Below, piece by piece: positions 1-8,151 of a stretch of DNA of 64,000 nt; within the stretch, counting starts at the first letter, position 1, and each line of letters begins with the position of its first letter. Source of the DNA: DASUCS01 sp041166385 (GTDB taxonomy: Bacteria > Actinomycetota > Acidimicrobiia > Acidimicrobiales > JACDCH01); contig JBEEFW010000025.1 of the NCBI GenBank assembly GCA_041166385.1, positions 24,058-88,057 of the forward strand. The letters are read 5' to 3'. A program made the position numbers and the translations under genes. The notes beneath the pieces were generated by a model that was given only the letters and a program-made list of their open reading frames with translations, was not told the origin of the DNA and searched no databases.

Positions 1-50
1 GCGGTGATGCCCTCGATGTCTGGCGCCGTTCCTACCTTCACCTCGGTCAT
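1..50 (-). CDS. 5' end of an unidentified gene running off the window
   Basis: Reading leftward from an ATG at 50-48 there is an open frame to the window edge starting MTEVKVGTAPDIEGIT. It is divergent from proA. A TANNNT box (TACGTT on the minus strand, 62-57) lies exactly 6 nt before this ATG, the same leaderless geometry seen at several other genes in the window. Only 16 codons are visible, so no function can be proposed. Confidence 0.45.
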   Translation of the reverse strand, partial: MTEVKVGTAPDIEGIT

Positions 51-56
51 GGCCTC

Positions 57-75
57 AACGTAGTTCCCCTAACCT
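57..75. promoter_or_regulatory. Divergent leaderless -10 boxes for proA and the leftward gene
   Basis: The plus strand carries TAACCT at 70-75, 7 nt before the proA ATG at 83. The minus strand carries TACGTT at 62-57, 6 nt before the leftward ATG at 50. Neither gene has a convincing Shine-Dalgarno sequence. Assignment is by motif and spacing only; no clear -35 hexamer is seen. Confidence 0.45.
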
Positions 76-82
76 TTCCGCC

Positions 83-1315
83 ATGGGCGTTGCCGATCTC
101 GGGCTTCGGGCGAAGACGGCGTCTCGTGTGATCGCGAGCGCGTCGACCGAGGCCAAGGACGCGGCGCTGGCGGTGGCCGCCGATCTTCTCGTGGAGCGAG
201 CCGCTGAACTCCTCGATGCCAATGCGGGCGATGTGGCGCGGGCCGAAGCCGACGGCGTCTCGGCCACGGTGGTCGACCGGCTCCGGCTGTCGACCGGTCG
301 CATCGAGAGCATGGCGGCAGGGCTACGGAAGGTCGGCGCGCTGCCCGACCCGGTGGGCGAGGTGGTCGACGGCTGGGTCCGGCCCAACGGGCTGCGCATC
401 GAACGCGTGCGTGTCCCCCTCGGGGTCGTGGCGATCATCTACGAGAACCGTCCCAACGTCACCAGCGACGCGTTCGGCCTCTGCCTCAAGTCCGGGAATG
501 CCGCGTTTCTTCGTGGTTCTTCAGGCGCCATCTCGTCCAACATCGCCATTGCGGCGGTACTGCGAGATGCGTTGACCAAGGCCGGCCTGCCATCCGACGC
601 GCTCGTGCTCGTCGAAGACACCAGTCACGAGGCGGCGGCAGAGTTCATGCGGCTGCGCGAGTACATCGACTGTCTCATTCCGCGCGGTGGACCGTCGCTG
701 ATCCGCTCGGTGCTCGACAACGCAACCGTTCCGTACGTGATCGACGGTGACGGCAACTGCCACGTGTACATCGACGAATCTGCCGATCTCGACATGGCGA
801 TCGACATCGTCGTCAACGCGAAAACCCAACGTCCCTCGGTGTGCAACGCCGTCGAGTCGGTGGTCGTGCACGAGAACGTCGCGTCGGCGTTCCTGCCACG
901 TCTCGTACCGGCACTGGCCGGTGTCGAGCTCGTCGGCGACGATGCCGCTCGCGCGATCGCTCCGATGGGCGCGGCGACGGATGAGGATTACGCCACTGAG
1001 TTCCTCGACCTCAAGCTGGCGGTTCGAGTGGTTTCCTCGATCGACGACGCCATCGCACACATCACGCGCTTCGGGTCGGGTCACTCGGAAGCGATCGTGA
1101 CGCGCGATCTCGTGGCCGCCGAGCGCTTCTGTCAGGAGGTCGACGCCGCCGCGGTGCTCGTGAACGCGTCAACCCGCTTCGTCGATGGCGAGGAGTTCGG
1201 CTTCGGCGCCGAGATCGGGATCTCGACGCAGAAGCTGCACGCCCGTGGCCCGATGGGCCTACGGGAGCTCACCACGCTGAAATACGTCGTCCACGGCGAC
1301 GGCCAGGTGCGCTAG
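83..1315 (+). CDS. proA: Glutamate-5-semialdehyde dehydrogenase (gamma-glutamyl phosphate reductase)
   Basis: Second enzyme of proline synthesis: NADPH-dependent reduction of gamma-glutamyl phosphate to glutamate-5-semialdehyde in the cytosol. The 410-residue length is normal for ProA. Visible family motifs are YENRPNVTSDAFGLCLKSGN near residue 120, which belongs to the nucleotide-binding fold, and the PSVCNA catalytic loop with Cys254. The C-terminal segment GAEIGISTQKLHARGPMGL is typical of the family. The ATG at 83 is preferred because it follows TAACCT (70-75) by 7 nt and the N-terminus aligns with ProA. No proB lies next to it here. Its TAG stop overlaps the TAG of the convergent gene. 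Confidence 0.95.
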   Translation: MGVADLGLRAKTASRVIASASTEAKDAALAVAADLLVERAAELLDANAGDVARAEADGVSATVVDRLRLSTGRIESMAAGLRKVGALPDPVGEVVDGWVRPNGLRIERVRVPLGVVAIIYENRPNVTSDAFGLCLKSGNAAFLRGSSGAISSNIAIAAVLRDALTKAGLPSDALVLVEDTSHEAAAEFMRLREYIDCLIPRGGPSLIRSVLDNATVPYVIDGDGNCHVYIDESADLDMAIDIVVNAKTQRPSVCNAVESVVVHENVASAFLPRLVPALAGVELVGDDAARAIAPMGAATDEDYATEFLDLKLAVRVVSSIDDAIAHITRFGSGHSEAIVTRDLVAAERFCQEVDAAAVLVNASTRFVDGEEFGFGAEIGISTQKLHARGPMGLRELTTLKYVVHGDGQVR

Positions 1316-2310
1316 AGCTCGTCGCTGTCCTCGAGCTCGGTCGTCAGCACGATCGTCTCGTCGGTTGGCTGCCAGACGACGGCGAGCAGGTGACGTGGCT
1401 GGGCGAAGCCCTTCAGCGGCTTGAGTCCGCGATCGACCAGTCCGATGCCGGGAGAGAGATGGTCGGCCACCGGTTCGGTGACGAGGATCTCGCCCGGCTC
1501 CGCCGCGTCGGTGACGCGGGCGGCGAGGTTGATCACGCGGCCGACGAGGTCGTTGTCGTCGCTGACCGCCTCGCCAGCGTGGATGCCGATCCGCAGTTCA
1601 GGAACGAACGACCCGCCGGTGCGCGTCTCGCTCATCGATCGATGCAGCGACGTCGCGCACGCGACTGCCGCGTCCGGCGTCTCGAAGCGCACGAGGAAAC
1701 CGTCGCCCTGTGTGCCGACCTCCGTGCCCTGGTGATCGGTGAGGCATTGCCGCACCACCTGCCGATGACTTGCCAAGATCTCGTGCCACGTGGAGTCACC
1801 GAGGCTCTCGGCCAAACCCGTGCTGCCCACGAGATCGGTGAACATCACGGCGACCCATTGGCGACCGGCCGAGGTTGTCGGCGCCTTCGAGGGTCGTGAT
1901 GCCGCTCGTCCTGCAAGCGACTCGACCAACCCGATCGCGGCACGGGCAGCATCCTTGGCCAGGTCGGAGTTCGGCGGGACGCCCGGCACACCCGGATGGG
2001 TAGGCAGTGTCGGGATGGCGGGTCGCGCCGGCTTGACTCGATCGTGGCGTCGGCCATCCTCGTGCGCGTGGCCGCGATGCCGGCGTCCGCCCGGCAGCAG
2101 AGTGGCCATCCACACGCCGGCGTGGATCACGAGCGCGCCGCCCCACACGGCGCCGACGATGAGGGGCCAGAAGCCGTGCTGCGCGTGGTAGAGCGGATCG
2201 TCCTGCACGAGCCGCAGCTCTTCTGTCGAACCGGTCGTGAGCAACCACGCTCCTACGAGCAGCGCGTTGACGACGGCGAACACGACGATGTGGATGAACA
2301 ACCCGCGCAT
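1312..2310 (-). CDS. Membrane-anchored class III nucleotide-cyclase homology protein
   Basis: A 332-residue protein. An N-terminal two-helix membrane hairpin (about residues 4-25 and 45-70) is followed by a Pro/His-rich linker and a C-terminal class III cyclase domain beginning near VAVMFTDLVGSTGLAESLG. Both metal-binding Asp positions are kept (FTDLVGST and QGDGF). The segment NLAARVTDAAEPGEILV is the usual C-terminal signature. Many adenylate cyclases have a Lys two residues before the second metal loop (KTxGDG); here it reads VGTQGDG, so catalytic activity or base specificity is uncertain. The ATG at 2310 starts 7 nt after the stop of the upstream lyase gene, with GGAG inside that gene's 3' end, so the two are probably co-transcribed. 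The longer upstream frame overlaps the lyase and lacks homology. Confidence 0.8.
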   Translation of the reverse strand: MRGLFIHIVVFAVVNALLVGAWLLTTGSTEELRLVQDDPLYHAQHGFWPLIVGAVWGGALVIHAGVWMATLLPGGRRHRGHAHEDGRRHDRVKPARPAIPTLPTHPGVPGVPPNSDLAKDAARAAIGLVESLAGRAASRPSKAPTTSAGRQWVAVMFTDLVGSTGLAESLGDSTWHEILASHRQVVRQCLTDHQGTEVGTQGDGFLVRFETPDAAVACATSLHRSMSETRTGGSFVPELRIGIHAGEAVSDDNDLVGRVINLAARVTDAAEPGEILVTEPVADHLSPGIGLVDRGLKPLKGFAQPRHLLAVVWQPTDETIVLTTELEDSDEL

Positions 2311-2317
2311 CAGAGCA

Positions 2318-3580
2318 TCACTCCAGCACCGCGTAGTTCGTCGAACGATCATCGGTCGACGTTCCGGTGACCGCGGCGACGGAGGCGTGCAGGTCGCTGA
2401 GGAACTCGTCGATGACCGGGAGGTGAACAGGCATGCACGTGGCGTGCAGCGAGTCGGGCGGCCCCTGGCGGTCGAGATGCCAACCGCGCTGGAACAAGTC
2501 GTCACCGAGCGCGAACACGTCGACCTTCGGCGCGTCCCCCGACGCAGTGATGGCGGCGAGCGTCACCTCCGGCTCACCGACGATCGCGAGACCGGGCGTG
2601 GCGCGCACGCCGGCGACGAACCGTTCGCGCGCCGTGAACGCCTCACCGGAGAGCCGGCGGTAGCCCTCCTCACCGAGGTACTGCAACGCAGCCCAGCCCG
2701 CGGCGATCGGACCTCCCGGCTTGGTGCCGAGGATGCCCGACGAGCCGTAGAAGCCGCCGAGCCAGCCGTCGAACGAGAACGTCTGGTAGCGGCGAAGGTC
2801 CTTCGACCGGTGCATGATCACCGAGATGCCCTTGGGCACATAGCCGTACTTGTGGAGGTCGGCCGACATGCTCGTCACGCCGGGCACCCGAAAGTCCCAC
2901 GGCGGCAGGTCGTGCCCGCTGCGCTCGAGGAACGGGAGCACGAATCCACCCATGCACGCGTCGACGTGACACCCGGTGCCATGGTCGACCGCGAGCGCCG
3001 CCAGTTCCGGAATCGGGTCGATCACGCCTTGCGGATATTGCGGCGCCGATCCGACAACGAGCACCGTGTTGTCGTCGATGGCCGCAGCCATCGCGTCGAC
3101 GTCGGCCCGGAAGTCGTCTCGCACCGCTATGCGGCGTGACTCGACCCCGAAGTACTGACACGCCTTGTCGAACGCGGCGTGGGCCGACATCGGCAGTACG
3201 AGGTTGGGCGCGTGGACGTCGCGTTCGTGCGCCGCGCGCATCTTGGCGGCTTTGACGGCCATGAGGATCGACTCGGTGCCACCAGACGTGAGGAATCCCG
3301 CCAAGTCATCGTCGATCTCGCGGCCACCGAACAGGGAGGCGGAGATCTCCAAGACGTCGTTCGTCATGCGCCGCAGCGACGGAAACACGTTGGGGTTGAG
3401 CGCGTTGTGCCACAGGTACGCGTTGTGGGCCGCGGCCGCGAGCTCCTCGAGCGCGTCGTCGGCGTGGAAGACCAGCCCGAACACTCGTCCGTTCCGAAAG
3501 TCTCGATCGTCGACCTTGAACGACTCGATCTCGGCCAACACGTCGTCGGCAGCGCGCCCCTGCGCCGGCAGCTTCCCCAC
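2318..3580 (-). CDS. PLP-dependent lyase/decarboxylase, sphingosine-1-phosphate lyase-like
   Basis: A 420-residue fold-type I PLP enzyme of the group II decarboxylase superfamily. Motifs visible are TSGGTESI (98-105), which binds cofactor phosphate, HVDACMGGF with Asp207, which pairs with the pyridine nitrogen, and SADLHKYGY with Lys244 as the Schiff-base lysine. The segment GGFYGSSGILGTKPGG resembles the sphingosine-1-phosphate lyase branch more than classical glutamate decarboxylase, so cleavage of a phosphorylated long-chain amino alcohol is one candidate and amino-acid decarboxylation another. The start is GTG at 3580, placed 6 nt after a minus-strand TAAGGT box (3592-3587). It is the first gene of a pair with the cyclase-homology gene. 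Confidence 0.8.
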   Translation of the reverse strand: MGKLPAQGRAADDVLAEIESFKVDDRDFRNGRVFGLVFHADDALEELAAAAHNAYLWHNALNPNVFPSLRRMTNDVLEISASLFGGREIDDDLAGFLTSGGTESILMAVKAAKMRAAHERDVHAPNLVLPMSAHAAFDKACQYFGVESRRIAVRDDFRADVDAMAAAIDDNTVLVVGSAPQYPQGVIDPIPELAALAVDHGTGCHVDACMGGFVLPFLERSGHDLPPWDFRVPGVTSMSADLHKYGYVPKGISVIMHRSKDLRRYQTFSFDGWLGGFYGSSGILGTKPGGPIAAGWAALQYLGEEGYRRLSGEAFTARERFVAGVRATPGLAIVGEPEVTLAAITASGDAPKVDVFALGDDLFQRGWHLDRQGPPDSLHATCMPVHLPVIDEFLSDLHASVAAVTGTSTDDRSTNYAVLE

Positions 3581-3586
3581 GGCGCA

Positions 3587-3592
3587 ACCTTA
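3587..3592 (-). promoter_or_regulatory. Leaderless -10 box of the PLP lyase gene
   Basis: Reading the minus strand, TAAGGT is followed by 6 nt and then the GTG start at 3580. It matches the TANNNT-N6/7-start spacing found at other first genes of transcription units in this window. Confidence 0.4.
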
Positions 3593-3610
3593 GGTTGGAG
3601 CACGGGGAAC

Positions 3611-3634
3611 CGCCTTGACCGCCCGGTCAAGGCG
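3611..3634. promoter_or_regulatory. 24-bp perfect palindrome, probable repressor operator
   Basis: Two 11-bp arms, CGCCTTGACCG and CGGTCAAGGCG, are perfect reverse complements separated by CC. The inner TTGACCG/CGGTCAA core resembles TetR-family operators. It sits in the 126-bp spacer between the divergent PLP lyase gene and the MoxR gene. A possible -10 of the MoxR gene (TAGTGT, 3640-3645) begins just 5 nt downstream of the palindrome. No regulator gene of this kind is adjacent, so the cognate protein is unknown. Confidence 0.5.
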
Positions 3635-3706
3635 ACCGGTAGTGTGACCACTCATCCCCGCCGCCCGCCCGCATCTGCGGCGGCTACGCCCGACGTAAGG
3701 ATTCTC

Positions 3707-4621
3707 ATGGACTACCGGTTCGAGTCGGTGCCCGAAGTTCGCGACGGGCTGAAGAAGGTCGACTACCTCGCCGACGAAGGCATCGCCGGGGTCGTGTACC
3801 TCGCCGATCGCCTGCAGAAGCCGGTGCTGATCGAAGGTCCCGCGGGTACCGGCAAGACGCAGTTGGCGAAGTCGGTGGCCGAGATGTCGGGCGCCCGGCT
3901 CATCCGCTTGCAGTGCTACGAGGGCCTCGACGAGTCCAAGGCGCTGTACGAGTGGAACTACAAGAAGCAGCTCCTGCGCATCCAGGCCCAACGGGTCTCG
4001 GAAGGGGAGGGCCAGAAGTGGCTCGACATCGAAGAAGACATCTTCGGCGAGGACTTCCTGCTCACCCGCCCGCTGCTCGAGGCCATCCGCAGTGAAGATC
4101 CTGTGGTGCTGCTGATCGACGAAGTCGACCGCGTCGAGGTCGAGACCGAAGCACTCCTCCTCGAAGTGCTGTCGGACTATCAGGTGTCGGTGCCAGAGCT
4201 CGGCACCGTGGTGGCTACGCAGATTCCGCTCGTGTTCCTCACGTCGAACAACACGCGTGAGTTGTCCGAGGCGCTGAAGCGTCGCTGCCTCTACTTGCAC
4301 ATCGACTACCCGGACCTCGACCGCGAAAAGGAGATCGTCCTCACGAAGGTTCCGGACATCACCGAGAACCTCGCCGATCAGATCGCCCGCATCGTTCGCT
4401 CGATCCGCCAGCTCGAGCTGAAGAAGGCGCCATCGGTGTCGGAGACACTCGACTGGGCGCGCACGCTGCTCCTGCTCGGCATCGAGAACGTCGACGCCGA
4501 GGCCGCGACTGGAACGGTGCACATCCTGCTGAAGTACCAGAGCGACATCGCCAAAGCGGTGAAGGAGTTCGCGTCGGACGGAAAGAGCTGGCAGAAGGCC
4601 GGCCCCGCGCCGCGTGGCTGA
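3707..4621 (+). CDS. MoxR-family AAA+ ATPase (CoxD-like)
   Basis: A 304-residue AAA+ ATPase. The Walker A motif is GPAGTGKT (44-51, Lys50), the Walker B is VVLLIDEVDR (133-142), and TSNNTRELSEALKRRC supplies sensor 1 and the arginine finger. MoxR ATPases act with von Willebrand A proteins as chaperones for cofactor insertion or complex assembly; the CoxD/CoxE pair of CO dehydrogenase maturation is the nearest type I recognise. The start is ATG 3707, because the frame upstream of it lies opposite the PLP lyase gene. It overlaps the following VWA gene by 8 bp, which supports a functional pair. No molybdenum hydroxylase or coxMSL gene is present in the window, so the client is unknown. Confidence 0.85.
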   Translation: MDYRFESVPEVRDGLKKVDYLADEGIAGVVYLADRLQKPVLIEGPAGTGKTQLAKSVAEMSGARLIRLQCYEGLDESKALYEWNYKKQLLRIQAQRVSEGEGQKWLDIEEDIFGEDFLLTRPLLEAIRSEDPVVLLIDEVDRVEVETEALLLEVLSDYQVSVPELGTVVATQIPLVFLTSNNTRELSEALKRRCLYLHIDYPDLDREKEIVLTKVPDITENLADQIARIVRSIRQLELKKAPSVSETLDWARTLLLLGIENVDAEAATGTVHILLKYQSDIAKAVKEFASDGKSWQKAGPAPRG

Positions 4622-6098
4622 CGAAGCCGAGGTCATCTTCCCGGCAACGGGAGAGCCGATCCTGCAGTTGCTCGCGGGCTTCATGCAGGAGCTGCGCGAC
4701 GCCGGCCTGCCGGTGAGCCTCACCGAGAACCTCGACGCGATGCAGGCCGTGCGCCACATCCCGATCTCGGACCGTGAGGCGTTCAAGTACGCGCTGGCGG
4801 CGACCCTCGTGAAGAACAACGCGCACTGGCGCGCGTTCGAGACCGTGTTCGAGGTGTACTTCTCGCTGCGCGGCAAGGAGTACGCCATCGGCGAGGACGG
4901 CGTCGACATGAGTGACGTCGACGAGCTCGACGAGCTCCTGGACCGGATGCGCGAGAACGCCGAGGGCATGCAGGGCTCTGGTGGCGGCGACTCGATGAGC
5001 GCAGAGGAGCTGGCCGAGCTGCTGTACCGATCGCTGATGGAGGGCAACGACGCGTTGATGCGGGCAGTCGCTCGGCAATCCGTGCGCCGGTACGCTGGGA
5101 TGGAACCCGGACGGCCCGTCGGCGGCACGTACTACCTGTACCGCACGCTCCGGAACCTCGATCTCGACGCGGTGCTCGAGCGGTTGATGAACCAGACACG
5201 CGAGCAGGTGCCCGACATGTCGCACCTCGAGGAACGCCTCGAGCGCGATGAGTACGAGATCCGCATCGACCAACTTCGCAAGGAGATCGAGGCCGAGATC
5301 CGCCGCCGGCTCGTCGCTGACCGCGGCGTCGAGGCGATGGCAAAGACGCTGCGCAAGCCGCTGCCAGAAGACATCGACTTCATGCACGCGTCGCGCGAAG
5401 AGATGCTCACATTGCGAAGGGCGATTTACCCGCTGACGCGCAAGCTCGCGGTTCGTCTCGCGCGGAAGCGGCGCCACGGACGCAAGGGGCCGCTCGACTT
5501 CCGCAACACGGTGCGACATTCGCTGTCGTACGGAGGCGTGCCGGCCGAGCCCAAGTTCAAGTACCCGCGGCCCTCGAAGCCGGAAATCTTCGTCATTGCC
5601 GACATCTCGGGCTCGGTGGCCGCGTTCGCCCGGTTCACGCTGCACCTCGTGTACGCAATCGGCGCCCAGTTCTCGAAGGTGCGCGCCTTCGTGTTCATCG
5701 ACGGCATCGACGAGGTCACGAGCTACTTCGACGGAGTGGAAGACATCGCCGACGCGGTGCATCGGGTCAACACCGAGGCCGATGTCGTGTGGGTCGACGG
5801 GCACTCCGACTATGGCCACGCCCTCGAGGTCTTCTGGTCGAAGTGGGGCAAGGAAGTCGGGCCCAAGACCACGGTGCTCGTGCTGGGCGACGCGCGGAAC
5901 AACTACCACGCGTCGCAGAACTGGGTGCTGAAGGAGATCCGCCACCGGGCCCGCCATGTGTACTGGCTCAACCCCGAGCCGCGTTCCTACTGGGACACCG
6001 GCGACTCGATCGTTGGTGAGTATGGCGTCCATTGCGATGGCGTGTTCGAGTGCCGCAACCTGCGTCAACTCGAAGGCTTCGTCGATCACCTCGCGTGA
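4614..6098 (+). CDS. VWA-domain protein, CoxE-like partner of the MoxR ATPase
   Basis: A 494-residue protein with a charged helical N-terminal half and a C-terminal von Willebrand A domain. The MIDAS motif DISGS lies in EIFVIADISGSVAAF, and later VLVLGDARNNY and the HVYWLNPEP segment are typical of CoxE-like proteins. A GTG start at 4614 overlaps the MoxR gene, and its stop is overlapped by the next start, so translation is probably coupled. The inferred role is a metal-dependent adaptor that links the MoxR ATPase to a client complex in the cytosol. No signal peptide or membrane segment is seen. Confidence 0.82.
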   Translation: MADEAEVIFPATGEPILQLLAGFMQELRDAGLPVSLTENLDAMQAVRHIPISDREAFKYALAATLVKNNAHWRAFETVFEVYFSLRGKEYAIGEDGVDMSDVDELDELLDRMRENAEGMQGSGGGDSMSAEELAELLYRSLMEGNDALMRAVARQSVRRYAGMEPGRPVGGTYYLYRTLRNLDLDAVLERLMNQTREQVPDMSHLEERLERDEYEIRIDQLRKEIEAEIRRRLVADRGVEAMAKTLRKPLPEDIDFMHASREEMLTLRRAIYPLTRKLAVRLARKRRHGRKGPLDFRNTVRHSLSYGGVPAEPKFKYPRPSKPEIFVIADISGSVAAFARFTLHLVYAIGAQFSKVRAFVFIDGIDEVTSYFDGVEDIADAVHRVNTEADVVWVDGHSDYGHALEVFWSKWGKEVGPKTTVLVLGDARNNYHASQNWVLKEIRHRARHVYWLNPEPRSYWDTGDSIVGEYGVHCDGVFECRNLRQLEGFVDHLA

Positions 6099-6718
6099 CC
6101 CGCATCGTTCTGATCCGCCACGGGCAGGCGCAGGCGTACGTCGACCAGACCGTCGCCGGCCACGCCTGCAAAGGCTTGTCGGATCAGGGGCGAGCGCAGG
6201 CCGCGTTGTTGCGCGACCGTCTGGTGCGGACGGGTGAGTTGCGAGGCGCGACGGTGTTGTACGCGAGCCTCATGCGCCGGGCGCAGGAGACCGCTGAGAT
6301 CATCGCGCCCGGCATCGGCGACGGCTCTCTCGAGATCCGACAGGACTGCGGACTGTGTGAGCAGCACCCGGGTGAGGCCGACGGCATCCTGTGGAGCGAG
6401 TACGACGAGCGTTTCGGCCTCAGCGGCGACACCTTCTTCTCCGATCGGGCACGGGTGGCGGCCCCAGGGTCAGAGAGCATCGACATGATGGCGGCGAGGG
6501 TCGGCACCGCGCTGCAACGTCTCTCCGAAGCGCATCCACACGAAATGATCGTCGTTGCGTGTCACGGCGGTGTCGTCGGGCTGTCGTTCGAGGCGTTGGC
6601 CCGCATCCCCTTCGGCTCGCTCATGCGGTACACCGAGAACACGGCGATCACCGAGTGGCTCCACAACGAGCAGGGTTGGTCGCTGATCCGCTTCAACGAC
6701 GCCGCGCATCTCCTCTGA
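6095..6718 (+). CDS. Histidine phosphatase (phosphoglycerate mutase-like) protein
   Basis: A 207-residue member of the histidine phosphatase superfamily. The N-terminal catalytic motif is IRHGQA, and a second catalytic His lies in VVACHGGVVG. The GTG start at 6095 overlaps the stop of the VWA gene (GTGA), and the protein then begins directly with TRIVLIRHGQ as is usual. Substrates of this family vary from sugar phosphates to cofactors and cannot be predicted here. It shares an operon with the MoxR and VWA genes. Confidence 0.85.
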   Translation: MTRIVLIRHGQAQAYVDQTVAGHACKGLSDQGRAQAALLRDRLVRTGELRGATVLYASLMRRAQETAEIIAPGIGDGSLEIRQDCGLCEQHPGEADGILWSEYDERFGLSGDTFFSDRARVAAPGSESIDMMAARVGTALQRLSEAHPHEMIVVACHGGVVGLSFEALARIPFGSLMRYTENTAITEWLHNEQGWSLIRFNDAAHLL

Positions 6719-6779
6719 CTCAGGCTGCACGGCGCTTTGGCCCACCGCGATTCGTCAGGAGCGGCTGTAGCGTCACGTG

Positions 6780-7961
6780 GTGCTAGATGTGAATCTCGGT
6801 CCCGGGCTTCGAGTTGCGCAGGGAGCAGATCCGGCGTCGGTCCCAGACGTCGTGGCGAAGATTGCCAGCGATGTCGGGGCAACCGATGTGGTCGTCTATC
6901 TCGTCGACTTCGCACAGTCGACGTTGGAGCCGTTGCCGGGACGGGCGACGCATTCCGAGCTGCCGTGCAGTGAAGAGGTGGCGACCACGATGGCCGGCCG
7001 GGCTTTCGTGGACCAGAGCCCCGCGATCGCGGAACGCCCCAACGGTTTCCGCGTGTGGGTGCCGATCGTCGAAGGTTCGGATCGGACGGGAGTGTTGGCG
7101 CTCACCCTTCCCATGGCAACTGACGAGCTCGTCGCCGTGTGCGAAGAGCTTGGTCTTTTGACGGGTTACCTCATCGCGACGCATGCGCGATCGACTGATC
7201 TCTACAATCTTCATCGTCGAAGGCGCGCCCTGTCGCTCCCGGCGAGCATGCAATGGGATCTGCTGCCACCCCTTGTGCTCAAGACGGACAGAGTGGTGGT
7301 GGCCGGTCTTCTCGAGCCCGCCTATGAGGTCGGCGGGGACTGCTTCGACTACGCGCTCAATGACTTGGTCTTTGATCTCGCGGTGTTCGACCCGCTCGGT
7401 CACGGGATCAATTCCGCGCTCATCGCCGCCCTCTGTGTCGGCTCGTACCGCCATGACCGCCGCGAGAGCAGCAACCTCGAGCAGATGCACGCCAACTTGG
7501 ACACCGCGATGGCTGACCAGTTCCCAGACATGGGGTTCACCACCGGCCAACTCGCTCGTGTCGATCTCGACAGCGGTCGACTCACATGGACGAACGCCGG
7601 ACATCCCACGCCGTTGCTCGTACGGGGTGGGCAGGTCATCAAAGCGTTGGACTGCCCGCCGACGTTGCCGTGGGGGCTTGGGAGCCTCGAACCTTCGGCG
7701 TCGACCGCGATCGCCACAGAGATGCTTGAACCTGGCGACAGCGTGCTGTTCTACACGGACGGCGTCGTTGAGGCCCACATGCCGGGACGCGAGCAGTTCG
7801 GAGTCGAACGTCTGGCCGATCTCCTCGGTCAGCATGCTGCCGATCAGGTGGAACCCGAAGAGATCATCCGCCGCCTCGTGCGCGCCGTCCTCGAGCATCG
7901 AGACGACCGTCTTGCGGACGACGCCACCGTCGTGCTGTTCCGATGGAACGGCCCCAAATAG
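6780..7961 (+). CDS. PP2C-type (SpoIIE/RsbU-like) serine phosphatase
   Basis: A protein of about 393 residues. The N-terminal part (about 1-165) looks like a GAF-like sensor. The C-terminal PP2C/SpoIIE domain has VGGDCFDY and DLAVFDPLGHGINSALIAAL, which correspond to the metal-binding VGGDxYD and D(x)SGHG motifs, and a GDSVLFYTDGVVE segment. Such phosphatases usually act on an anti-sigma antagonist (STAS protein); none lies next to it. GTG codons occur at 6777 and 6780; I choose 6780 because TAGCGT at 6768-6773 is 6 nt before it. The gene is monocistronic, as flanking spacers separate it from its neighbours. Confidence 0.82.
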   Translation: MLDVNLGPGLRVAQGADPASVPDVVAKIASDVGATDVVVYLVDFAQSTLEPLPGRATHSELPCSEEVATTMAGRAFVDQSPAIAERPNGFRVWVPIVEGSDRTGVLALTLPMATDELVAVCEELGLLTGYLIATHARSTDLYNLHRRRRALSLPASMQWDLLPPLVLKTDRVVVAGLLEPAYEVGGDCFDYALNDLVFDLAVFDPLGHGINSALIAALCVGSYRHDRRESSNLEQMHANLDTAMADQFPDMGFTTGQLARVDLDSGRLTWTNAGHPTPLLVRGGQVIKALDCPPTLPWGLGSLEPSASTAIATEMLEPGDSVLFYTDGVVEAHMPGREQFGVERLADLLGQHAADQVEPEEIIRRLVRAVLEHRDDRLADDATVVLFRWNGPK

Positions 7962-8019
7962 CCACCGAGGACGTACGCAGCGAGGGCTGGGTTCGCGCGG
8001 ACACGGGAACCCTCAAGCC

Positions 8020-8121
8020 ATGGTCGTCCTGTTGATCACGATCGTCGTCATCAACCTGGTGCTCGGCGCGTTCGTGATTGGAATCTCGATCAGCTCCGAT
8101 CGCTCGATGCGTGCGGAGTGA
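8020..8121 (+). CDS. Possible 33-residue single-pass membrane peptide
   Basis: ATG at 8020 opens a 33-codon frame whose first 25 residues form one continuous hydrophobic helix (MVVLLITIVVINLVLGAFVI), followed by a charged tail ending SMRAE. It fills the spacer between the SpoIIE phosphatase gene and a convergent gene. There is no strong ribosome site (GGAA about 13 nt upstream). I recognise no family. The hydrophobic pattern supports it, but small frames of this size can arise by chance. Confidence 0.35.
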   Translation: MVVLLITIVVINLVLGAFVIGISISSDRSMRAE

Positions 8122-8151
8122 CGGTCGGGGATCGGTACGGCCGGCGCTACC

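Noticed and set aside
4359..6089. A 576-codon minus-strand open frame opposite the VWA gene
   Set aside because: No domain or start signal; it lies fully within the MoxR and VWA genes, whose motifs are clear.
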